Below, in pieces: positions 33,467 to 40,447 of a stretch of 64,000 nt of DNA; the stretch's first letter is position 1; each line of letters opens with the position of its first letter. This stretch comes from Streptacidiphilus anmyonensis (GTDB lineage: Bacteria > Actinomycetota > Actinomycetes > Streptomycetales > Streptomycetaceae). Made by a program: the position numbers and the translations under genes. The DNA lies in the NCBI RefSeq assembly GCF_000787855.1, contig NZ_BBPQ01000008.1, positions 100,696 to 164,695 on the forward strand, read 5' to 3'. A model generated the notes under the pieces. The model did no database searches. It was not told the origin of the DNA and saw nothing but the letters and a program-made list of their open reading frames with translations.

Positions 33467-34648
33467 TCAGTCCAGGATCACGTGCGGGACGAAGCGCGCG
33501 TACTCGTCCGTGATCAGCCCGGCCGACTCGCGGATGCCCAGCCCCGCCGGCTCGCCGTCGACGACCCAGGCGCCGAGCACGGTGCGGTTGCCGTCGAAGT
33601 CGGGCAGCGGCGCGAACTCCTGCCAGCAGTAGCGCTCCCCCGCCTCCGGCTGTGGCCCCGGACCGGTCCCGTCGGTGATCAGCACGCCCGCGCCCTCGCG
33701 GCCCAGCAGCGGCTTGGCGACGTGGCGGACCAGCTCGCCGGGACCGTCGAGGCGGGCGGGCAGCAGGTTCGGGTGGCCGGGGTTGAGCTCCCACAGGATC
33801 GCCAGCAGCGCCTTGTTGGAGAGCAGCATCTTCCACGGCGGCTCGATCCAGCAGGTGCCGCCCGCGCCGCCGCCGAGGTCGGCGGTGTCGACGACGTGGC
33901 CGCCGAAGGCGTCGCCCGCCAGCCACTCCCACGGGTAGAGCTTGAAGACCGTGCGCATGAAGCGCAGTTGCTCGTCGACGAAGCGCCGGGAGAGCGAGTC
34001 CCAGCCGATGTCCTCCATGGCGATGGGGACGGTCGTCAGCCCGGCCTGCTGGGCGGTCTCCAGCAGGTAGGCCGTGGTCAGCTGGTCCTCGCCGAGGACG
34101 TCGACGCGCGAGTGGGCGAAGTGCACCGGACCGGGCGCGAGCAGGTGGGCCTGGCGGCGCCAGGCGTCGACGAGGCGCTCGTGGATCGAGTTCCACTGGT
34201 CCGCGCCGGGGAAGCGCTCCTCCATCCAGAACCACTGCGGGCCGGCGGCCTCCAGCAGGCTGGTCGGGGTGTCGGCGTTGTACTCCAGCAGCTTGGCGGG
34301 GCCGGCGCCGTCGTAGCGCAGGTCGAACCGGCCGTAGAGGCTCGGCTGCCGGTCGCGCTCCCACCACGAGCGGCGCACCAGGGCCGCCAGGGTGGGGTCG
34401 GTGATGCCGAGCTCGCGGAACCGGTTGTTCGCGACGATGTGCTCGGCGGCCTGGAGGCACAGCTCGTGCAGTTCGGCGACGGTCTCCTCCATCGCCTCGA
34501 CCTCGCCGAGGGAGAAGGAGTAGTACGCGGACTCGTCCCAGTACGGGCGCAGGCTGTCGTCGGGGTAACGGGTGAGCGGGTAGACGAGGCCCTGCTCCTC
34601 GACGATCCGCTGCCAGTCCGGGCGGGGGTCGATCACGTGACGCTGCAT
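33467..34648 (-). CDS. Glutathionylspermidine synthase-like ATP-grasp ligase
   Basis: The 393-residue protein matches the C-terminal ATP-grasp amide ligase fold of glutathionylspermidine synthase (motifs GRFDLRYDGAGPAKLLEYNADTPTS, about residues 106-130 and KPLLGREGAGV near 312). Stand-alone forms (YgiC/YjfC type) have no known glutathione link, and actinobacteria lack glutathione, so the true substrate is unknown. It lies 9 nt after a small lipoprotein gene, a pairing reminiscent of ygiB-ygiC. Confidence 0.85.
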   Translation of the reverse strand: MQRHVIDPRPDWQRIVEEQGLVYPLTRYPDDSLRPYWDESAYYSFSLGEVEAMEETVAELHELCLQAAEHIVANNRFRELGITDPTLAALVRRSWWERDRQPSLYGRFDLRYDGAGPAKLLEYNADTPTSLLEAAGPQWFWMEERFPGADQWNSIHERLVDAWRRQAHLLAPGPVHFAHSRVDVLGEDQLTTAYLLETAQQAGLTTVPIAMEDIGWDSLSRRFVDEQLRFMRTVFKLYPWEWLAGDAFGGHVVDTADLGGGAGGTCWIEPPWKMLLSNKALLAILWELNPGHPNLLPARLDGPGELVRHVAKPLLGREGAGVLITDGTGPGPQPEAGERYCWQEFAPLPDFDGNRTVLGAWVVDGEPAGLGIRESAGLITDEYARFVPHVILD

Positions 34649-34657
34649 GACGGCCGC

Positions 34658-35023
34658 TCAGCCCCCGCCCGAACCGTCGCCGTGGCCGCCGAAGCCACCC
34701 CGGCTGATGCCGTGGCCGGAGCCGCTGCCGTCGTCGCTGCCGCCGCTGCCGCGCGAGCCGGAGCCGTAGGAGCGGTGGTAGCCGTGGACGTGGGTGGAGT
34801 CGCCCCCGGCCGCGTACCACTGGTAGCGGTCGGTGTCGGCGTACCCGTGGCCGGCGGCGTTGTTGCAGAGCTTGTCCGCCACGGTCTTGTAGTTCGTCGT
34901 GTCGACGCACCGCTCGTCGGCGTGACCGGAGCACGAGGTGAGCGCGAGCGCCAGGGAGCCCACGACGGTGAGGGTGACGGCCTGGGACCTCTTGCGGGCG
35001 GGTCTGTTGCTGTCCGATGCCAT
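34658..35023 (-). CDS. Small glycine-rich lipoprotein
   Basis: The 121-residue protein has a basic start, a hydrophobic segment and a lipobox LTSC (cysteine about residue 31), then CVDTTNYKTVADKLC with two cysteines and a Gly/Ser/His-rich tail ending in GGHGDGSGGG. It is probably lipid-anchored outside the cell. Coupling to the ATP-grasp gene suggests a joint envelope function, which is inference. Confidence 0.8.
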   Translation of the reverse strand: MASDSNRPARKRSQAVTLTVVGSLALALTSCSGHADERCVDTTNYKTVADKLCNNAAGHGYADTDRYQWYAAGGDSTHVHGYHRSYGSGSRGSGGSDDGSGSGHGISRGGFGGHGDGSGGG

Positions 35024-35055
35024 CGTCGTGCGCCTCTTACCTCTCCTTTACCGAA

Positions 35056-35090
35056 CCTGGGACGGCGGCGATTGTAGCCACCGTCCCAGG
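35056..35090 (-). terminator. Terminator hairpin after the SDR gene
   Basis: CCTGGGACGG (35056-35065) and CCGTCCCAGG (35081-35090) form a perfect 10-bp stem, 24 bp past the SDR stop on the minus strand, and separate this operon from the lipoprotein gene. No T tract. Confidence 0.72.
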
Positions 35091-35113
35091 TGACGGATCC
35101 GGAGGCCCCGGGC

Positions 35114-35905
35114 CTACAGCGGCGTCACGTACGCGCCGGAGATGCCGCCGTCGACGAGGAACTCGGCGGCGGTGATGAAGGCGGAGTCGTCGCTGGCGAG
35201 GAAGGCGACCGCGGCGGCGATCTCCTCGGCGTGCGCGAAGCGGCCGACGGGGATGTGCACCAGGCGGCGCGCGGCGCGCTCCGGGTCCTTGGCGAACAGC
35301 TCCTGGAGCAGCGGGGTGTTGACCGGGCCCGGGCAGAGCGCGTTGACGCGGATGCCCTCGCGGGCGAACTGCACGCCGAGCTCGCGGGACATCGCCAGCA
35401 CCCCGCCCTTGGAGGCGGTGTAGGAGATCTGCGAGGTGGCCGCGCCCATCTTGGCCACGAAGCTCGCGGTGTTGATGATCGAGCCCTTGCCCTGCCGCTG
35501 CATGTACGGCAGCGCGGCCTTGCAGCACAGGTAGACGGAGGTGAGGTTGACCTCCTGGACCCGGCGCCAGGCGTCGAGGCCGGTGGTGAGGATGGAGTCG
35601 TCGTCGGGCGGCGAGATGCCGGCGTTGTTGAAGGCGATGTCGACGCTGCCGTAGGTGTCGAAGGCCGTCTTGAACAGCGCCTCGACCTGCTCGGCGTCGG
35701 TGACGTCGACCTGGACGAAGGTGCCGCCGACCTCCTCGGCCGCCGCCTTGCCGGCGGTCTCGTCGACGTCGGCGCAGACCACGTTCGCGCCCTCGGAGGC
35801 CAGACGGCGCGCGGTGGCCAGGCCGATGCCGGAGCCGGCGCCGGTCACGACGGCGGTGCGGCCGACCAGGCGGCGGCAGACGATCTCTTCCTGCTGGTTG
35901 GTCAC
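35114..35905 (-). CDS. Short-chain dehydrogenase/reductase in the amine-catabolism operon
   Basis: The 263-residue SDR has the cofactor motif TGAGSGIG, NNAG, the catalytic serine in NTASF and YTASK. It starts at a GTG 8 nt after the aldehyde dehydrogenase stop with GGAAGAG upstream. In a gamma-glutamylation route for ethanolamine it could oxidise the alcohol of gamma-glutamylethanolamide to the aldehyde that the neighbouring dehydrogenase then uses; this is inferred from order only. A 3-oxoacyl-ACP reductase-like annotation is the general alternative. Confidence 0.88.
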   Translation of the reverse strand: MTNQQEEIVCRRLVGRTAVVTGAGSGIGLATARRLASEGANVVCADVDETAGKAAAEEVGGTFVQVDVTDAEQVEALFKTAFDTYGSVDIAFNNAGISPPDDDSILTTGLDAWRRVQEVNLTSVYLCCKAALPYMQRQGKGSIINTASFVAKMGAATSQISYTASKGGVLAMSRELGVQFAREGIRVNALCPGPVNTPLLQELFAKDPERAARRLVHIPVGRFAHAEEIAAAVAFLASDDSAFITAAEFLVDGGISGAYVTPL

Positions 35906-35913
35906 GGCTCTTC

Positions 35914-37302
35914 CTATTCCTCGGTGCTGATGAAGACGTTCTTGGTCTCGGTGAAGTGCGCGAGCGCGTCCGGGCCGAGCTCGCGGCCGAGCCCCGACTC
36001 GCCGAAGCCGCCGAAGGGCGTCCAGTAGCGCACGGAGCTGTGCGAGTTGACGGACAGATTGCCCGCGTTGACGCCGCGGGCCATGCGCAGCGCGCGGCCG
36101 ATGTCCCGCGTCCAGAGGGAACCGGAGAGGCCGTAGCGGGTGGCGTTGGCCAGGCGCAACGCGTCGGCCTCGTCGGTGAAGGGCAGGACGACGGCGACCG
36201 GGCCGAAGATCTCCTCGGTGGCGGCCCGGCTGCCCGGGTCGGTCGGCGCGAGCAGGGTCGGGGCCTGCCAGAAGCCGGGGCCCTCGGGGGCGCTGCCCTG
36301 GGCGAGGACGGGCACGTCCTCGGTCAGGTAGGAGCGGACGCGCTCGCGCTGGACGGCGGAGATGAGCGGGCCCATCTCGGTGGCCGCGTCGCGCGGGTCG
36401 CCGACGCGGACGGCCTCGATCGCGGGGGCGACCAGGTCGAGGAACTCGTCGTAGACCTCGCGCTGGACCAGGATGCGGGTGCGGGCGCAGCAGTCCTGTC
36501 CGCTGTTGTCCAGGAAGGACATGGGCGCGGCGGCGGCGGCGCGGGCCAGGTCGGCGTCGGCGAAGACGATGTTGGGGCTCTTGCCGCCGAGTTCGAGGGT
36601 GACCCGCTTCAGGCGGTCGGCGCAGCGGGCCATGATCTGCTTGCCGACGCCGGTGGAGCCGGTGAAGACGATCTTGCGCACGCCGGGGTGGTCGACGATC
36701 GCCTGCCCGGTGATCCGGCCGTGGCCCGGCAGCACCTGGAACAGGCCCTCGGGCAGTCCGGCGTCCAGGGCGATCCGCTCCAGCCGCAGCGCGGTGAGCG
36801 GGGTGGTCTCGGCGGGCTTGAGCAGGACGGCGTTCCCGGCCGCCAGCGCGGGGGCGACGCCCCAGGCGGCGATGGGCATCGGGAAGTTCCACGGCGCGAT
36901 GACGCCGACGACGCCGATCGGCTCGTGGAAGGTGACATCGAGGCCACCGGCCACGGGGATCTGGCGGCCCATCAGCCGCTCGATCCCGCCGGCGGCGTAT
37001 TCGAGCAGGTCACGGGCGTTGCCCGCCTCCCAGCGGGCGTTGCCGAGGGTGTGGCCCGCCTCGGTGACCTCCAGGTCGGCGAGCTCGTCCACCGCCGCGT
37101 CCACGCCGTCGGCGAAGCGCCGCAGCAGCCGGGCGCGGTCGCCGGGAGCGAAGGAGACCCAGCTCTCCTGGGCCTTCACGGCACGTTCGACCGCGGCGTC
37201 CACCTGTTCGGATGACGTGGTCGGGATTTCGGCGACAAGCTCCTCGGTGGCGGGATTCAATACCCGCAGAACATCGGAGAGAACGTCAGTCATCTTCTTC
37301 AC
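35914..37302 (-). CDS. Aldehyde dehydrogenase
   Basis: The 462-residue NAD(P)-dependent enzyme oxidises an aldehyde to the acid. It has APWNFPMPIAAWG, the Rossmann FTGSTGVG, the general-base glutamate in VTLELGGKSPNIV and the nucleophilic cysteine in NSGQDCCARTRI. GTG 37302 (3 nt after the ligase stop) or ATG 37293 may start it. Between a gamma-glutamyl ligase and an SDR it should act on a gamma-glutamylated aminoaldehyde, as PuuC does in putrescine breakdown. Confidence 0.92.
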   Translation of the reverse strand: MKKMTDVLSDVLRVLNPATEELVAEIPTTSSEQVDAAVERAVKAQESWVSFAPGDRARLLRRFADGVDAAVDELADLEVTEAGHTLGNARWEAGNARDLLEYAAGGIERLMGRQIPVAGGLDVTFHEPIGVVGVIAPWNFPMPIAAWGVAPALAAGNAVLLKPAETTPLTALRLERIALDAGLPEGLFQVLPGHGRITGQAIVDHPGVRKIVFTGSTGVGKQIMARCADRLKRVTLELGGKSPNIVFADADLARAAAAAPMSFLDNSGQDCCARTRILVQREVYDEFLDLVAPAIEAVRVGDPRDAATEMGPLISAVQRERVRSYLTEDVPVLAQGSAPEGPGFWQAPTLLAPTDPGSRAATEEIFGPVAVVLPFTDEADALRLANATRYGLSGSLWTRDIGRALRMARGVNAGNLSVNSHSSVRYWTPFGGFGESGLGRELGPDALAHFTETKNVFISTEE

Positions 37303-37305
37303 GGC

Positions 37306-38679
37306 TCACATGCGCTCGAAGGAGCGGTAGCGCTCCCAGTCGGTGACGGCGGTGTCGTAGGCGTCCTGCTCGACCTGCGCCATGTTGGCGTAGTGCTGGA
37401 CGACCTCGGGGCCGAAGGCCGCCTTGGCCAGGTCGCTGCCCGCCCACAGCTCGGCCGCCTCCCGCAGGGTGGTCGGCAGGTGGGCGTAGTCGGCCTCGTA
37501 GGCGTTGCCGGTGCAGGGCTCGGGCAGTTCGAGGCGCTGCTCGACGCCGTGCAGGCCGGCGGCGATCATCGCGGCGACGGCGAGGTAGGGGTTCACGTCG
37601 CCGCCGGGCGCGCGGTTCTCGAAGCGCAGCGAGGGCCCGTGGCCGACGACGCGGAGCGAACAGGTGCGGTTGTCGCGGCCCCATGCCACCGCGGTCGGGG
37701 CGAAGGAGCCGGGGCGGAACCGCTTGTAGGAGTTGATGTTGGGAGCGTAGAGCAGCGTCAGCTCGCGCATGGCGGCGAGCTGACCGGCGAGGAAGTGCCG
37801 CATGAGGTCGCTCATGTGGCCCTTTCCGTCGGCGAAGGCGGCCCGGCCGTCGGCGTCGCGCAGCGAGAGGTGCACGTGGCAGCTGTTGCCCTCGCGCTCG
37901 TTGTACTTCGCCATGAAGGTGAGCGCCATGCCCTCCTGCGAGGCGATCTCCTTGGCGCCGGTCTTGTAGACGCTGTGCTGGTCGCAGGTGGTCAGCGCGT
38001 CGTCGTAGCGGAAGGCGATCTCGTGCTGGCCGAGGTTGCACTCCCCCTTCGCCGACTCGACGACCATGCCGGCCGCGCCCATCTCGTTGCGGATCCGGGC
38101 CAGCAGCGGCTCGATCCGGGCGGTGGCGAGCAGCGAGTAGTCGGCGTTGTACTGGTTGGCCGGCGTCAGCCCGCGGTAGCCGCGCTCCCACGCCTGCTCG
38201 TAGGTGTCGCGGAAGACGATGAACTCGAGCTCGGTCCCGGCCCAGGCGGTCAGCCCGAGCTCGGCGAGCCGGTCCAGCTGCTGTCGCAGGATCTGGCGCG
38301 GCGAGGCGGCGACGGCCGTGCCGTCCTCCCAGGCCAGGTCGGCGGTGACCAGCGCGGTGCCGGGCTGCCAGGGCAGGCGGCGCAGCGTGCGGAAGTCGGG
38401 CTGGAGGACGAAGTCGCCGTAGCCGCTCTCCCAGGAGGCCATCGCGTAGCCGTCGACGGTGTTGAGCTCCACATCGACGGCGAGCAGGTAGGCGCAGCCT
38501 TCGGTGCCGTGTGCGACGACCTCGTCGAGGAAGTGGCCGGCCGCGAAGCGCTTGCCCTGCAGCCTGCCCTGCATGTCCGTGAAGGCCACGGCTACGGTGT
38601 GGATCTCTCCTGACGCGATGAGATCGCGCAGCGCGTCGAGGCTCAGCAGTCCCCGGCGGGCGGGCGCGTGAGAAGTCAT
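37306..38679 (-). CDS. Glutamine synthetase-like gamma-glutamyl amine ligase (GlnA4/PuuA type)
   Basis: The 457-residue protein has the GS fold: a beta-grasp N-domain (VAVAFTDMQGRLQGKRF) and the catalytic domain with ELEFIVF, the glutamate in VVESAKGECNLGQHEIAF, the HVHLSL strand and the RFENRAPGGDVNPYL region. GlnA-like paralogs in Streptomyces ligate glutamate to ethanolamine (GlnA4) or polyamines (GlnA3) rather than ammonia, and the neighbours here fit that role. The start at 38679 has a GGAGG site; the frame back to 38859 is rejected because it crosses the operator. It is divergent from the FadR regulator. Confidence 0.9.
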   Translation of the reverse strand: MTSHAPARRGLLSLDALRDLIASGEIHTVAVAFTDMQGRLQGKRFAAGHFLDEVVAHGTEGCAYLLAVDVELNTVDGYAMASWESGYGDFVLQPDFRTLRRLPWQPGTALVTADLAWEDGTAVAASPRQILRQQLDRLAELGLTAWAGTELEFIVFRDTYEQAWERGYRGLTPANQYNADYSLLATARIEPLLARIRNEMGAAGMVVESAKGECNLGQHEIAFRYDDALTTCDQHSVYKTGAKEIASQEGMALTFMAKYNEREGNSCHVHLSLRDADGRAAFADGKGHMSDLMRHFLAGQLAAMRELTLLYAPNINSYKRFRPGSFAPTAVAWGRDNRTCSLRVVGHGPSLRFENRAPGGDVNPYLAVAAMIAAGLHGVEQRLELPEPCTGNAYEADYAHLPTTLREAAELWAGSDLAKAAFGPEVVQHYANMAQVEQDAYDTAVTDWERYRSFERM

Positions 38680-38724
38680 GAGTAGTGCCTCCGGGTGCAT
38701 CTGGACCGGGTCGGGCGCTTTAAA

Positions 38725-38740
38725 GGTATGGCCTTGTACC
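38725..38740. promoter_or_regulatory. FadR-type operator between ligase and regulator genes
   Basis: GGTATGGCCTTGTACC is an imperfect dyad with perfect GGTA/TACC ends, the usual form of FadR-subfamily GntR sites. It lies 46 bp before the ligase start and 22 bp before the regulator start, so one dimer could repress both. Confidence 0.65.
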
Positions 38741-38761
38741 ATTGGAAGGGAAGGGGGTGCC

Positions 38762-39538
38762 ATGATCGAAAATGGCGCGTCGAGCGAGGCGGCGGCCCAG
38801 ACGGCCGGCGATGCGGATCCGTACGCCGCCGTGCTGCGGCCTGTCCGCTCCGGCAACACCTTCGAGGAGACGGTCGAGAAGGTGCTTCAGCTGATCCGGC
38901 TCGGCCTGGTCCCGGTCGGCGACCGCCTGCCGCCCGAACGCGAGCTCGCCGACCGCCTGCAGATCAGCCGGGTCACGCTGCGCGAGGCCCTCAAGGTGCT
39001 GCAGGACGCCGGCGTCCTGGAGGTCCGCCGCGGCCGCTACGGCGGCGCGTTCGTCCTCGCGCCCGCGCCCTCGCCCGCCGCCGCGAGCGGCGGCGAGGAG
39101 CTGCGCCGTCGCGTGGAGGAGCTGGGCGACCGCCTGGAGGACACCCTGCTGTTCCGTCAGGTCCTGGAGCTGGGCGCGGCCGAGCTGTGCGCGGAGCGCA
39201 CACCGAGCGGCGCGGAGGCGGACCGCCTGCGGCAGTTGCTGGCGGAGACGGGCGCGGCGTCGCTGGAGGAGTACCGCCGCCTGGACACCCGCCTCCACCT
39301 CGCCATCGCCGAGCTCAGCGGCAGCCCGTCCGTCGCCGCGCAGTACGCGGCGGTCCGTGCGACGGTCAACGACCTGCTGGACTGCATCCCGCTGCTGCCC
39401 CCGAACCTGCAGCACTCGCAGCGCCAACACGAGGAACTCGTCGACGCCATCCTCTCCGGCGACGGCCCGCGCGCCCGCGCGTCCATGCACGAACACCTCG
39501 CCGGCACAGCCGCCCTGCTCCGCGGGTTCCTCTCATGA
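38762..39538 (+). CDS. FadR-subfamily GntR transcriptional regulator
   Basis: The 258-residue protein has an N-terminal winged helix (PPERELADRLQISRVTLREAL, then KVLQDAGVLEVRRGRYGGAF) near residues 58-100 and an all-helical FCD effector domain (about 125-250) with the metal-ligand type histidines in RLHLAIAELSGSP and MHEHLAG. It is divergent from the amine-ligase operon and upstream of the amidotransferase; the shared operator suggests control of both by a pathway amine or intermediate. A run GGAAGGGAAGGGGG precedes the ATG. Confidence 0.9.
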   Translation: MIENGASSEAAAQTAGDADPYAAVLRPVRSGNTFEETVEKVLQLIRLGLVPVGDRLPPERELADRLQISRVTLREALKVLQDAGVLEVRRGRYGGAFVLAPAPSPAAASGGEELRRRVEELGDRLEDTLLFRQVLELGAAELCAERTPSGAEADRLRQLLAETGAASLEEYRRLDTRLHLAIAELSGSPSVAAQYAAVRATVNDLLDCIPLLPPNLQHSQRQHEELVDAILSGDGPRARASMHEHLAGTAALLRGFLS

Positions 39539-39546
39539 CGGCGACC

Positions 39547-39637
39547 CTGCGGCCCCTCAGGGACGCGAGGCTCTGCCAACCTGCGGCTCCGCCGCGTGGG
39601 GCCACTCGCCCTGGGCCACGTGCAACAACCCTCATCC
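39547..39637. repeat. Dispersed repeat, copy D
   Basis: CTCAGGGACGCGAGGC, TGCGGCTCCGCCGCGTGG and CCACGTGCAAC match copies A, B and C. It fills the gap between the FadR regulator stop and the amidotransferase. Confidence 0.68.
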
Positions 39638-39659
39638 CTCGACTGACGGAGGTCCTCTC

Positions 39660-40388
39660 GTGCCACGCCCGCTGATCGGTGTCACCACGTATGTCTCGCA
39701 CGCCTCCTGGGGCGTCTGGCACGACGCCCCCGCGGAGCTGCTCCCGCGGCAGTACGCCGCGCTGGTGCGGGCCGGAGGGGGGCTCGTAGCCATGCTGCCG
39801 CCGGACGAGGCGCCGGACGCCGCCGCCGAGGCGGTCTCGCGGCTCGACGGAGTCGTCATCGCCGGCGGACCGGACGTGGCCCCCGCGCGCTACCGCGCGC
39901 CCGCCGATCCGCACACGCAGACCCCGGACGCCGACTCCCTCGCCCGCGACGCCTGGGAGTCCGCGCTGATCCACGCCGCCATCGAGCAGCGCGTGCCGCT
40001 GCTCGGCATCTGCCGCGGCATGCAGCTCCTGAACGTGGCGCTCGGCGGCACCCTGACGCAGCATCTGCCCGACGTGCTGGGCGGCAGCAAGGATCACTCG
40101 CCCGTCCCCGGCGTCTACGGCCGCCACATCGTCTCCGCCGTGCCGGACACCCGCACCGCCGGGATCCTCGGCACCGAGAAGCTCGACGTCCCCACCTACC
40201 ACCACCAGAGCGTCGCGACGCTCGGCACGGGCCTGCGCGCCTCCGCGTACGCCCCGGACGGCACGATCGAGGCCCTGGAGGCGGTCGCCGCCGACTCGCC
40301 CTTCCTCCTGGCCGTCCAGTGGCACCCGGAGCAGGACGACGACCCGCGACTCGCCCAGGCCCTGGTCGCCGCGGCGACCGCACACTGA
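39660..40388 (+). CDS. Class I glutamine amidotransferase, gamma-glutamyl hydrolase (PuuD-like)
   Basis: The 242-residue protein has the class I GATase triad: the nucleophilic cysteine in LLGICRGMQLLN (about residue 118) and the histidine/glutamate in AVQWHPEQ (about residue 222). PuuD-type enzymes release glutamate from gamma-glutamyl-aminobutyrate; here it should complete the gamma-glutamylation cycle by freeing the oxidised amine product. The GTG at 39660 follows GGAGG; the frame upstream is the shadow of the regulator. Confidence 0.88.
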   Translation: MPRPLIGVTTYVSHASWGVWHDAPAELLPRQYAALVRAGGGLVAMLPPDEAPDAAAEAVSRLDGVVIAGGPDVAPARYRAPADPHTQTPDADSLARDAWESALIHAAIEQRVPLLGICRGMQLLNVALGGTLTQHLPDVLGGSKDHSPVPGVYGRHIVSAVPDTRTAGILGTEKLDVPTYHHQSVATLGTGLRASAYAPDGTIEALEAVAADSPFLLAVQWHPEQDDDPRLAQALVAAATAH

Positions 40389-40447
40389 TCGCGGGGAAAC
40401 TCCGAAACCGCCTCGCCAGGCCGGTCCGGGCGGACCAGACTGTCCGC

